From contig NC_135207.1 of assembly GCF_050948175.1 (NCBI RefSeq), forward strand, positions 1,302,001-1,366,000: a stretch of DNA of 64,000 nucleotides, written 5' to 3'. The translations under genes were made by a program, and so were the position numbers. Positions 38,447 through 49,374 of the stretch are shown piece after piece (the stretch's first letter is position 1; every line of letters begins with the position of its first letter). This DNA comes from Xylocopa sonorina (Eukaryota > Arthropoda > Insecta > Hymenoptera > Apidae). The notes below the pieces were generated by a model. That model ran no database searches, had not been told where the DNA came from, and saw nothing but the letters and a program-made list of their open reading frames with translations.

Positions 38447-39004
38447 TTAATCCAATTGTTTTTTAGGCATTGCTGCAACTTCGGCTGCTGTCACAACAGC
38501 ATCTATAGTGATTAACGATTTCGAAATACTAGTTATCACTTCATTGTATTTTGAGAAAACTTCGATTATGCGGTTGTTTAATTCTTGAGAGTCTTCGTAT
38601 AACTTAAGATAGGATAAAATCAGTTTATTCGTCAATTCTGGTACGTCTCGTAGATGATCAGTTTCTAGTACAGGTAGCAATTCGTGCACTTGTTTTAGCA
38701 TTTCATAATTTTGCTTGATTTCTGGAGCCATTGCCATAAGCAATTGAATTTTAGCCTCCATAGGTATTTCTAAACTTTCAACTATCGGATCTAAATAATT
38801 ATTCAACTCTGGTAATCGTTTAGTCATTAGAGTCGCTTTTTCCCTTCCAGATAATGCTGACGAAACTAAAGTGTTTACATGTAAAAGAGTATCAATCACG
38901 GGACTCTCCGCTGGCCTGTCATTAGTTTCATTTTTCTTCGCAAGGCCGTATATCTGTTTCTCCAACTCGGCGATTCTGTCTTCGAGCAATTCAATAGTTG
39001 CCAT
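38447..39004 (-). CDS. DCTN3: Dynactin subunit 3 (p24)
   Basis: An uninterrupted coding exon of 185 codons plus stop, starting MATIELLEDRIAELEKQIYG at 39,004. The start is chosen because a splice acceptor (tggcattcag) lies one base upstream and family proteins begin the same way; the open frame upstream is intronic. The protein is predicted mostly helical and coiled-coil, as expected for the smallest shoulder subunit of dynactin, which helps link the p150 arm to the Arp1 filament in dynein-based transport. Length matches the family. It lies tail to tail with the protease homologue and head to head with Hs6st. Recognition is from overall sequence pattern, with good confidence. Confidence 0.88.
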   Translation of the reverse strand: MATIELLEDRIAELEKQIYGLAKKNETNDRPAESPVIDTLLHVNTLVSSALSGREKATLMTKRLPELNNYLDPIVESLEIPMEAKIQLLMAMAPEIKQNYEMLKQVHELLPVLETDHLRDVPELTNKLILSYLKLYEDSQELNNRIIEVFSKYNEVITSISKSLITIDAVVTAAEVAAMPKKQLD

Positions 39005-39281
39005 CCTGAATGCCAATAAAAAACATGCGATATCATCCTTGGGCATATATTTCCATTGATTCGTTAAATATAAAAATTTAAGTATAATTAGTGTACGTAA
39101 AGTACACACTGTCCGTATTAACAAGAAACTTTATGTCATCAATGGGTTATGAAGAGCAAAAAATTTAGTCTCCATTCGTAATTACTCTGCACCGTGATAT
39201 TAACCACAATATCGTGTAAATGCTATTTGAAACAAATATCGTTGGTAGACGTCAGAATTGAATATAAAATATGATACTTAC

Positions 39282-39380
39282 CTGGTGAAATGTAAAAATT
39301 TTGAAGATAAAATTCGGTTCTACTCAAAAAATTACGGAGAAATTACAATATTTATGCACATCTGACAGCGAACAAACTCG
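39282..39380 (-). other. DCTN3: Probable untranslated first exon of DCTN3
   Basis: On the minus strand a strong donor (ttcaccag|gtaagtat) ends an exon at 39,282, and the matching acceptor lies at 39,006-39,007. The upstream limit is uncertain. The intervening intron is about 275 bp. Confidence 0.6.
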
Positions 39381-40079
39381 AGTTTGACAGGTGAAATTAG
39401 GTTATGGTACGTAAACGACTTCGATCGAAAGTGGCACGATATATTCCACTGCAATCGTCGATAACGTAACCTACTTCAGAGCAATCGAAAAAAGGCGCTA
39501 AATTAAATATACCAATAACGATTTCAAACTTGTACGCGAGTTCGAAAAAGATCACACGATCAAGTAAGTACGACGTCTCGACACGGTCAAGAATCGAGAA
39601 CGTACACCGTCGTTTTTCTAAATAACACGTGTACCGATTTCAATGAAACGTTCGATATCATTCAGTTTTACGTCGACTACTAATCAACGCTCTTTCGAGT
39701 CCATTTTGTAAACGAAACGCAGAGATAACGATAAAGAGTATAATTGCGAAGGAACGGAGTTTCCTCAGGCACGGTTAAACTTGTGCGTAGGTACGGCGAG
39801 ACAAATAGAAGGGCGAAATGGTACCGCTTTAAATAGACATGCAGAAGTAATGCATAAGTGGTGTATACCTACGCGAATATAGGTTGCAGCTGGTGTACAC
39901 TCAGTTGGTTCGCACTTTTAAATAAACTCGCTCCCCACTTCGCCATTGAGAAACTGTTACAGACGAATGCCAGACAATGTCCGTAAAGAGGGCCGCTCGG
40001 CGGACGAACGGCCGTACCCACGTTCGTGTGAGCCGCGCGTATTGGTAGGGGATAGACGGGTACGGAGTATCTGTCTGTC
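39381..40079. promoter_or_regulatory. Divergent promoter region between DCTN3 and Hs6st
   Basis: About 700 bp lie between the presumed 5' ends of two divergently transcribed genes. The half near Hs6st (39,770-40,080) is GC-richer with CpG, as expected of a promoter. No TATA box is evident. Confidence 0.5.
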
Positions 40080-40148
40080 ATGGCGGACGCTCGGTGGGAG
40101 CGTAGTTTTGGCCAGGCCGTAACGGCGTGCGGTACGCGGTGTGTTTAG
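40080..40148 (+). other. Upstream open reading frame in the Hs6st leader
   Basis: ATG at 40,080 opens 22 codons ending in tag at 40,146-40,148, before the main start. It matters only if transcription starts upstream of it. Confidence 0.35.
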
Positions 40149-40169
40149 TCGTGAGAGAGGAAATACAGC

Positions 40170-40214
40170 ATGGGGCGGGATAATGGGAAAACGGTCAAAC
40201 GAAGAAGGCGTTAG
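40170..40214 (+). other. Overlapping upstream open reading frame in the Hs6st leader
   Basis: ATG at 40,170 has A at -3 and G at +4. It reads 14 codons in another frame, overlaps the first in-frame Hs6st ATG (40,183) and stops at 40,214. That arrangement would disfavour initiation at 40,183 and leave 40,264 as a plausible main start. Confidence 0.45.
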
Positions 40215-40621
40215 CAATCTCTCGGTCCTTGTTGAGGACGATTTATGCGAGAGGTCCGCGACGATGGAGTCACGAGCACGGAGGACTCGTTTACGTAGCA
40301 TCGTTGGTGTATGCTTGTTTCTAGCGCTCACGGGTATCATTTATCTCGGCTACTTCTGCCCGGATCACGTATGTGCTCTGACCAGTCGCGAGATCAAGGA
40401 GTCCGTGAGGCTGTCCGAGGGTCTGTCCGCTGGTCCCGGCCCCGGTTTGTCTTCCGTCTCCGTCGAATTCGACAAAAATGGCCTGCTCTCGGTACATCCT
40501 GCTCTTAGGTTGCAGAGCATCCAGGGAAGCCTTGGTTACGACGACGTGTTTACCAACGATACCTTCCAGTTTGACATTAACGGGCACGATGTCATCGTTT
40601 TCTTGCACATTCAGAAGACTG
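40183..40621 (+). CDS. Hs6st: Hs6st coding exon 1: anchor and first half of PAPS loop
   Basis: It encodes the cytosolic tail, membrane anchor, stem and HDVIVFLHIQKTG. The donor is gtaagt, leaving one base of the next Gly codon. A stop upstream in frame (40,120-40,122) closes the reading frame, with no earlier ATG. Confidence 0.9.
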
Positions 40622-43600
40622 GTAAGTAAAGTTTCTCATTGTTCCATGCATCTTTTCTTCATTCTCCTTCTATCAGTATTTATTTTCGAAAAATACGCGA
40701 TTAGTATTTTTCTGAAAATAAGATTTCAACGCACCAAATGCTTATGCATTATTCTTTTCAGTTATCGTCGCATTTGTTTTCCATTACAGCTGTGCTATTA
40801 CTTGACGTATGCGTGCTTTTACCGTGTAATTGTTCGCCAGCTTATATTAATGTGGCAAATGTGGCAAGTGTGAATTTCATAGCTCAAACAATCAGCAGAC
40901 TGTGGAACGTCCGCATAAACATATATTTTTATTTAACTCGTACACTTTGATTTCTTTTGGACGAATGCCAACAGATCCTATGGCTCAATAAAAACAATGC
41001 AACACCCCTTCTGACCATTGTACAGCTGAATCTTTGCATTATTCATTAGGCACTGTGAAACCTGCAGGCCCTATCTTAGAAGCAGAAAGAACAATTCAGG
41101 GATGTTGCCTTGTTTAATATGCCGTGCATGCATATCTCTATTTCCTTTTTCTCTTACATGCCTATGTTTTCCATAAGTTTTCCTTTATTAGGATATACAA
41201 TAATGGGATATCAGTGTTGTAGAAATTTGTTTTAATCATCAATTTGTACGCGTAGGACAATAACATGAATAATTCTGTTAGATGAATGGAAAAGTTCTGT
41301 TGATTTCTATCTTACACGTAGGTAATTTTGTGTATGTATACTGATTAAGGACCGGACAAGAGGAACATAAATTCATTCTTTATAAGTTTCAATAAACTTT
41401 ATAAAAAACTAAAATTTTTGCTCATGAAAGTAATAAATCTGAATTTTAGTAAAGAATTGCTTCACGCTGTAAAAATTATAACATATACTCTACATAATTT
41501 GCATGCTGTGTACATTTTTTATACTTTTGTACTTAGTTTCCCACAAATACATAAACGTTCATAACTTAGAAATAATAATTATATATATTTTATAAATTTT
41601 GAAATGACAAAAATATGTATTAAGCTTAAAAATTAGACAGTAACACAATTTTTAATTCCAATAATTCTATGGAAACATTGCAGAGAAGTTCTGCATTAAC
41701 AGTAAATAATAAAATAGTTTGACAAAGTAAATAAAAATAAAACATTGCTTAATTATGGTAACGTTAGGTTAAGTATTCAGAAACGAGCTAAGAAGTTCGA
41801 CTAGAAAATGCTAAATTTATTCATTTCGCTTCACAAATACAATTCTTCATTTCTTAGTTAAATTTCTTATTTGAGAAGATTTGATAAAAAAACAGTCCAA
41901 AAATATATTATATAACTATATAAAAATATATTATATGAACCCTGAGAAACAGAATTTTATAAAGAACATTAATGGATTATGAAAAATATATATCATAAAT
42001 GTTAGTGTAATATTGAATGCACATATTATGCAAATATATAGAAAAATAAATAAAGTTATTAAAAAATATCTTAGACTTGGAAAGACTCAAATCTATTTTT
42101 ATTAAGATCAAATTATACCTGATTTTATTTACCTATTCTTTCTTTATTTTATTAGGATCATTGGCCATAATGCAAATTAAAATAATAAAATTATTGTTAT
42201 TTAATAAATTTAATTGTGTAAAAATGCAGAGTTATATAAAATAGCATCAAGTAAATAAAATGTTATTTATACGCACAAATATAATTCGAATATTGTTTTC
42301 AAATAAATGACGGTAAAATACAATTTTGTAGTCTCAAAAATAATTGAATTTTATAGAAAAATAGACGAAAAATTACGGTACACTATTTAGGTCAATCTGG
42401 GTCTGAAGGACAGGAGAGTTGTAACGAACATAACTTCTCTACTTACTTAACAATAAATTGGAAAATTATATAGAATAAATCTGAAATAAATGCACGCAAT
42501 TTGGGACCGGATGCGTGCAGTTATTTATGGGAATGAAATCTTCGTAGTTGATTAATTTCGAGCTGAGCCTTACGGTTCACTTTGTAACGACGAGAACAGC
42601 TAGCGAAGAGGAGAGAGGGATTATAGGTCGAGACAGCTAAAAAGACATGAAGGCTTGAGTATTGATGAGATGATATTAATGCAATCATAATTTTTTTTAC
42701 TTTTGACTTTTTATCGATAATTTTATTAACATATTGATGAGATTTTATCGGTCAACATGATTCCAATCGCGGTACACAATTATCAGAAGCGATAACGAAC
42801 AGAAAAATGAGTTACATTAGGTTCGTGCATATATGTCGAGTTATCTTTACATGTAAACGTTTGTCTCTCTACTTTCGCTATGCTTTTTTTGCATAACCTC
42901 GTTTATAATCGTACTGTCCATTGCCAGAGTCACATTTCAACACAGAATTTCTCAAAAGTGTTCCCTTTTGTTATTTGTTTTGAATTTTGTGCTGATATGA
43001 ATTCAACTGATATTCGTGTAATTTTTTTATACAAGTATGAACTTGGTAATAATACCGCAAAAGCTGCACATATTACCAGGTTATAAACCAGGCGTTTGGG
43101 TAGAATACTGTTAACGATCGAAAAGTGCAGCGTTGGTTTGAAAAATTTCGGTCTGGTGATTTTTCCCTAGAAAGGTACCGCGTGGAATCTACGAGGAAAC
43201 TTTCTATCAGAGTAAAAGTTGACCATTCAACAATATTGTGACACCTTTCTGAGATTGACAAGGTGAAAAGAATGGACAATATGCTCGTCATTAACTCGAT
43301 CTCATCGAGAGCCATTTTTCGATCGGATTATCGATTGCGATGGAAGATGGGTTCTTTACGACAATAGGAAAAGGCATGCTCGATAGCTTGATAGGGATGA
43401 AGCTTGTGCTCATACTCCAAGGTCATCACTTCAACTACGGGAAATTTTAGTAACAGTTTGGTAGAATGCGACTGGAGTAATTCACTATACGTTCCTGCGG
43501 ACTGGGGAGACAATCACAACCGAAAAATACTGCCAGTACATTGATGAAATGCATGAAAAATTCTTCTTGACAACGCTCGGCCGCATATGACATTTTGTAG

Positions 43601-46600
43601 CACTCAGTTTATTCACTGAATCTTTGGCCAATCAACTTTCATTTTTTCTAACATTTAGAACAGTTTTTATCGGCTAAACAAATGGAGCATATTTTGATTA
43701 AGTAAACAGTTTTTAAAAGATACGCAATTTTATGTATTCAGTAAAAGTCCGACATATACACACTGATCAATGAATCTGATATTAGTAGAATTTGTATCAA
43801 TAAAAAATGAATGAAAAAAGGATTGTTGTTTTTTCTTTCGTTTACGAAGAGAAACTGCTGGCGTGTTATATTATACCAAACAGATAACTCGAGTGCATTT
43901 AACGTAGGTCTCGTACGACGTAGCTAAATTTACCGGTATTTATTAATCCTTAAATACCCGTTTATGTGTTACAGGAGGTACGTTGTTTGGAAAGCATTTA
44001 GTTAGAGATCTGGATCTACAAAGACCGTGTTCTTGTCAAAGGAGACGCAAGCGTTGTTTCTGTTTCCGTCCAAATCGCAATGAAAATTGGCTTTTCTCGC
44101 GATACTCGACCGGCTGGAAGTGCGGTTTACACGCCGACTGGACAGAACTGACTAGCTGTGTTGACGCAGAGTTAAATAAAATCGAGGGGGATGGGATAAA
44201 ACGTAGATACTTTTATATAACTATAATAAGGGATCCGGTTGCACGATACCTGTCCGAGTTTAGACACGTGCAAAGGGGCGCAACGTGGAGAGGAGCTCGC
44301 CATTGGTGTGGCGGAACTCAAGCGAACATACCACAGTGCTATCCTGGCTCTAGCTGGCAAGGGGTCTCTTTGGAACAGGTAATATTATGTCACCAATTTT
44401 TTAAATGATATTCACTGTATTGTAATTCGAAAGCATATTTCTATCAACTCTCTCGTGAATCCACTAGCGACTTCTTTTGAAGTACGTTATCTAAAAGGCT
44501 TTCATATTTAGAACCACATTAAGATAAGCATTTTTTTCTTATCTTGTCTCTATTTTTTTCATACAAGGAATAGATAATATTTTTCCTCCTTTGTATATAT
44601 ACTTGTATGAAAACAGCAGTAATAATATAGTAATATATAATATATTATATAAAATAGAAATGTTTCAGATAAAAATTAAATACCTTTTTGTATGTACCAG
44701 TATTTCAATTGGCATCAAATTTTCGCCACCGCGTATTAAATAATTGTCAGGCTCTGAATTTTTAACAAACAACAAAACTCTTTAAGAAATTCTTATGCGT
44801 TCATTTTCTTAGCGTTCAAAAGTACAATAGTAGGTATGTTCTTGACAGAAATTTGCAGAGAAAATTTACTTGGGTGCATTCAGGGCTAAGCTGCAACTCT
44901 GCATGATCTATTTACATCTTTAAAAATTTGTTGATACACTTTCGTAATGTATTCTTAGCTTTAAATCGTTTGAAATAGCAATATATCGCTTGATGAATTA
45001 TTTCTCCTTTTTTGGTAAAACTGCTATTTAAATCTCACACGCAGTAACATACGATTATAAAAATAAGATGTCAGATATCTGGTGTGCTAACCGAAAGCTA
45101 TACCGAAATTGAGCACCATGCATTTTACAGTATTACAAATTAATACATCGCCTACATTGGTTGCTTCTTAGCGTGAACAGTTTAAAACTATCTTTTTTAC
45201 AGGGGATGACAAGCTGTATCGATTAACGCATAAAAAGATAATATTTAATGTTCGATTTCTCATGTTCTTTATCATCCAAATTATGTTTTTTTTTTAAATC
45301 ATTCTACTTTTATCTGAAACATCTCTTTCCGTTACAATCGGTTTCGGATTTTATACTCATGAGGTAATCGTGATCCAACGAAAGTGCTTAATGAGTTACC
45401 ACAGAAATTTGATATTATCTGTACGAAATATTTTATCTAAACATACGGAACTAACGTAATGAGAGTAGATTGTAATTCTATTTAGAAAAGTGAATTGAAA
45501 CACTTTTGATGAACAATTGTTGTTATTTATGTAGTTTATGGCGTGTCCATATAATTTGGCAAGCAACCGCCAAACGAGAATGTTGGCTGATCTATCGATT
45601 GTTGGTTGTTACAATTCTACGCTGAGCAGCTTGGAGAGAGATCGTCTCATGTTGGCTAGCGCTAAGCACAATTTGCAATTCATGCCTTTCTTCATGTTGA
45701 CTGAATACCAAAAAGTAAGAATTAATTTTTTTGTTGACAATCAAATTGTGCATGTTAGGCTATAATCGCTCGCATTATTGCTCTACGTCATTGTAACAAT
45801 CCCTACTGACTCCTTTACGTAACGTGTTCTCGTTTCACTCACCATTTGATCCTAAAAATCTTTTATTCTAACATATTAAACGCGTTACGCTTCGAACTGT
45901 TTGTATATTCACCAGATGTCCAAATCTTCTGAAAGATTATTTTGGCTGCTAAGTTGCTTGTACCGTCTGTATTAACAAGAAATTTTATGTTATACCGGGG
46001 AATCATCTGTTGGAAAGTAGCTCATAACGTAAATATTAGTCTTACCCACCACCGTACATGGGCGATAAATATGCTTGTAAACACTCCACGCTTTTAACCT
46101 TTCAATTTTGGAAAGTTTCACTCCTGAATCGTGTAAACGGCATCGAAATTATAATTTCGTGTCGTTATCGTTACTTTCCTTTAACACGTTCACGCCGGGG
46201 CGAAAATTTACGTTTTTTTGAGCGCACATTTCTTGCATCAAGCACTTATTTTTTTTAACGACTAATTCTCTGAAAACGCGTGACCCACGAGTGGGTCACG
46301 CCGCCCCACAGAACAGGAACATCATCACGGAACAGTCAAGTGTGACCCACCGGTGGGTCACCCCGGCGTGAACGTGTTAATACGATCGAGACTAATAGAC
46401 AAATTAACAATCACGCAAATGCAACAAAATTGCACAGTAAAATGGCTAGTATCAGCATGAAAAAAATATATATTTTTTATTCGAGGTCTTCCTTATACAA
46501 TATAAGTTAAAAAGTTTAACGCTATTATATTTTAAGAAACGCATTTCGTCCCAATTTTGATTTTTCACTATCCGTGGCTGATGGTTTGGTTTATTATTTT

Positions 46601-47262
46601 TGATTCATTGTTGCACAAAAGAAAAGCTAATACGGTTTCTTAACGAAGTGCATTTCAATGATTTTATTTTGTTCGATTCATCATTAAATGAATTCCACCC
46701 ACTATAAATGTTATCGAATATCATATATATATGCGTATATAGTGTGTGATTTAATTCGCAATTCAATCAAGAAAACGATAAAAATCTTTATTTAGAAATA
46801 AACAAAGAATACAGAATAAAATTTGTTCTTTATATTTCCTACGAATTCCGTCGCACGCTATATAAGATGAAAAGCTCGTTTTTCAAACCCTCATAACGTG
46901 TTATGTATGTGAGCGTTATAAAAAATTGCCTTACAATCAACCAGGTGGGACAATATTCTTTCGAAGAAACGTTTAAGATGAGATTCGCCGTTGCGTTCGA
47001 ACAACACAACGCAACGCTAAGCGCTGCCACAATGGCTACTCTAAGCGACGAACAATTAGACGCTGTGCGTAGATTAAACAGGCTGGATCTGGAATTGTAC
47101 GACTTTGCGAAGCATCTAGCGCTTGAAAGGTACAAACGGCTAAAGGACCGCGACCCATATTTCGTACAACGAATACAACATCTCGGTGAATTACCATCCA
47201 GACAAAGCGCGACGGAGTTCAATTGGGATTCTGTTATCGAAGATACTACGGACATTGAATGA
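40183..47262 (+). CDS. Hs6st: Heparan-sulfate 6-O-sulfotransferase
   Basis: Four coding exons join in phase: 40,183-40,621; 43,975-44,378; 45,535-45,714; 46,945-47,262, giving 446 residues. It is a Golgi type II membrane enzyme that moves sulfate from PAPS to the 6-OH of glucosamine in heparan sulfate, which affects FGF and other signalling. The protein has a single hydrophobic anchor (IVGVCLFLALTGIIYLGYF), the PAPS 5'-phosphosulfate loop FLHIQKTGGT split by intron 1, and the 3'-phosphate motif RDPVARYLSEFRHV. The Cys-rich segment after the loop is typical of the family. A start at 40,264 (MESRARR) would give 419 residues and the short cytosolic tail usual in the family; 40,183 is simply the first in-frame ATG. 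Introns 1 and 3 hold mobile elements. Confidence 0.93.
40622..43974 (+). other. Hs6st: Hs6st intron 1
   Basis: A 3.35-kb AT-rich intron containing a mariner pseudogene at 42,997-43,701. No other exon was recognised. Confidence 0.8.
42997..43701 (+). pseudogene. Mariner transposase pseudogene
   Basis: The translation begins ATG with a segment like the mariner N-terminus (IRVIFLYKYELGNNTAKAAH), followed by frameshifted blocks resembling KWFEKFRSGDFSLE and the helix-turn-helix region. A region near EDGFFTTIGK follows, and the frame ends NGAYFD-stop at 43,681-43,701, the family's usual C-terminus. At about 705 bp it has lost roughly a third of a normal transposase and carries several stops, so it is inactive. 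Clear terminal repeats were not found. It belongs to a different mariner lineage from the copy at 17.3 kb. Confidence 0.8.
43975..44378 (+). CDS. Hs6st: Hs6st coding exon 2: catalytic core
   Basis: The acceptor is tgtgttacag and the donor is gtaata. The exon completes KTGGT, then encodes a Cys-rich block (RPCSCQRRRKRCFC) and the 3'-phosphate-binding RDPVARYLSEF. It ends at VSLEQ in phase 0. Confidence 0.93.
44379..45534 (+). other. Hs6st: Hs6st intron 2
   Basis: A 1.16-kb AT-rich intron. Nothing recognised in it. Confidence 0.8.
45535..45714 (+). CDS. Hs6st: Hs6st coding exon 3
   Basis: The acceptor is tttatgtag and the donor is gtaaga; it is 60 codons in phase 0 at both ends. It encodes FMACPYNLASNRQTRMLADL through FFMLTEYQK, a conserved stretch of the sulfotransferase fold. 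Confidence 0.93.
45715..46944 (+). other. Hs6st: Hs6st intron 3
   Basis: A 1.23-kb AT-rich intron that hosts the 200-bp piggyBac-type miniature element at 46,181-46,380. Confidence 0.8.
46181..46380. mobile_element. 200-bp miniature element, piggyBac-type, with internal palindromes
   Basis: Both ends are perfect 20-bp inverted repeats starting with TTAA and then cacgttcacgccgggg. TTAA is the target duplicated by piggyBac elements. Two internal palindromes of 20 bp (gtgaccca..tgggtcac) lie at about 46,280-46,299 and 46,341-46,360. There is no coding capacity, so it is a non-autonomous miniature element. Perfect ends suggest fairly recent insertion. Confidence 0.8.
46945..47262 (+). CDS. Hs6st: Hs6st coding exon 4 and stop
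   Basis: The acceptor is tcaaccag. It encodes the C-terminal helices (YSFEETFKMRF ... LYDFAKHLALERYKRLKDRD) and ends IEDTTDIE with stop tga at 47,260-47,262. Confidence 0.93.
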   Translation: MGQYSFEETFKMRFAVAFEQHNATLSAATMATLSDEQLDAVRRLNRLDLELYDFAKHLALERYKRLKDRDPYFVQRIQHLGELPSRQSATEFNWDSVIEDTTDIE

Positions 47263-47451
47263 TATGTAAGTATTATATTTCGATGCTCTGCATTCATAAG
47301 TGAGTGAGGAACAAAAGGTTGCTCTGATTCTGAGTATCTCAGGGAATCGTCCTTGAAATGAAAGAAATTTTACGTACAATTATCGCGTGCAGTCTTATTT
47401 GCATAGAACTTACCAAAAGCATTTATAGAGAATAGCCGTGGATAAGACCAA

Positions 47452-47489
47452 AGAGAGAAAAAGAGAGGGAGAAAGAGAGAGGGAGAGAT
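47452..47489. repeat. GA-rich low-complexity run
   Basis: Interrupted GA/GGA repeats just after Hs6st. Such runs bind GAGA-type factors in insects, but no role is shown here. Confidence 0.7.
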
Positions 47490-48621
47490 CAAAGAGGATC
47501 TTGGTGTAACCGTTGAAATTCTCTTTCGATAGTTATACATATATATATATACATAATCACACAAAGTTTTTTATTATTTTTTATAATGTTCGTAAATACT
47601 CTTGAAGAAGTTCTTCCATTTAACGTAATTTTTGCTTATAACGTTGCGTTTAGGCGTTGCGATTAAAGCGTGTCAATGTTTCTTATTTCGTACAGAAGAG
47701 TAACTTTGCACACCAATCTTTCTTATGCTTGTTAAAAAGTTCATTCGATTATTGAAAGTAATATAATTATTTCTTAAATGCATACTTATTTTGAGAAACC
47801 TAACAGGTTAAAAATATTATTAACATTAATGTGTTCTTCTTAGTATTTTATATGATACTTGACATTGTATACGTATTTTGTCTTGTAATTAATATTTTAT
47901 CAAGTATAATAATAAAAATTAATTTGATATTTTTTTTTATTAAATTTACTAATACGCATTTATATATATATTCTCTTTACTTTACTTTCAAATTTTTATG
48001 AATGCCTTTTCATATCTTATGACTAAAAAAATAATTTCATTTTTCGTTGTAAAATTTACGATAACGATACTTTCTGTTAAGTATCATTTAAGAAATATTA
48101 AGTGTCGTCCCTTTTCGTAAAGCGAAATATTCTTTGCTTTGAAAGTGATGGTAAAGGTTATAAATTTGATCGCAGTTTATAATTTCTAATCAGCACGTGA
48201 AAGAAGATAATAATACATGTATAAAAACTCGTATTTATAGTGAAATTTGAACGATAAATATTTCAAATCATAATTTTGTAAATATATTTAAAGTCTATAT
48301 TTTTTAATAGAATAATTTGCAGTGTTATTTGGGCGAACTGGTATTAGGTTTAATAAACGCGATTTGTATAGTTTAAGTAATAAAATGTACGTTATGGGAG
48401 CAGCAATTTGTACCGCACAAATACAAAACGCGCGAAGCAATGAGAGTCTGCAACGATAGCCACGTATAGTTATATATGTATATATACATACATATTCTTC
48501 AGAAAAATGCCAATGTCCTCAGATGTAAACAAATGTAACTATTACATAAAAATTTGAACATAGAACAAATATTTTTGTTGTAAAAAAAGAATTGAGATGA
48601 CAATCTCAATAACTGAAATAA

Positions 48622-48688
48622 GGCCAACGTTGCATTAACGTAATATATAATTTAAAAAATGAAATATTACGTTAACGCAACGTTGATC
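48622..48688. other. Near-perfect hairpin, pre-miRNA-sized
   Basis: The left arm 48,622-48,646 pairs with the right arm 48,664-48,688 over 25 positions, with two mismatches and one G-T pair, around a 17-nt AT-rich loop. Stem length suits a microRNA precursor, though a small mobile element is equally possible. Confidence 0.5.
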
Positions 48689-49327
48689 GTAAATGGACTG
48701 TAGCACAATATAATTGATATTAAAAGCAAACTAGTATTAAATTAAAAAAAAAAGAAATTCTTAATTGTAATATATAATTTCACTTATAAACTATATATAC
48801 TTTTTACATGATGACAATAAACGTCGTGGCTGCGTCATTGCAAAACTGTTCAACGACTGATGTCGAGATGATAACTGCGCATCTTATTTTACGCAGATTG
48901 CCACGGAAACATCACATTGCCTCATGCGTTTCTATCACTTAGTACGGTAAGAATCGCTGTCCCATATTGTTCATGTGAATGTTGGAATGAATGGTCATTG
49001 GATAAACGTGTTTAATATTAGACGCTGATTATGTGACTGTTGACAGAGGTCGTTTCATTTTAGCGTATAGTTACACAACTTTTCAATTAAAAAAGCTTTG
49101 TTTAACATCTTACTTATATGCAATCGCAGGGAATACAAACATTTACGGTTTAAAAGTATTTCTCGTACAGAATTAAGTAATCGTTATGTTAAGTATCAAA
49201 TAGCGTCGCATTCAGTTAAAAAGATCACGTACTGGTTTAATGTGTTAGAATTGCAGATACAATAAAACTCAATGGGTTACCATTATAAATATTTCATATC
49301 ATTCAGTCATGAAATAAATGTAATATA

Positions 49328-49374
49328 TACACACACACACTCACACATTCACACACATATACATACACATACAT
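49328..49374. repeat. CA-rich microsatellite
   Basis: Interrupted ca/cata repeats over about 47 bp. Confidence 0.85.

Noticed and set aside
39005..39124. Upstream extension of the DCTN3 frame
   Set aside because: A splice acceptor sits just before the family start Met, and a strong donor at 39,281 pairs with it, so the extension is intron.
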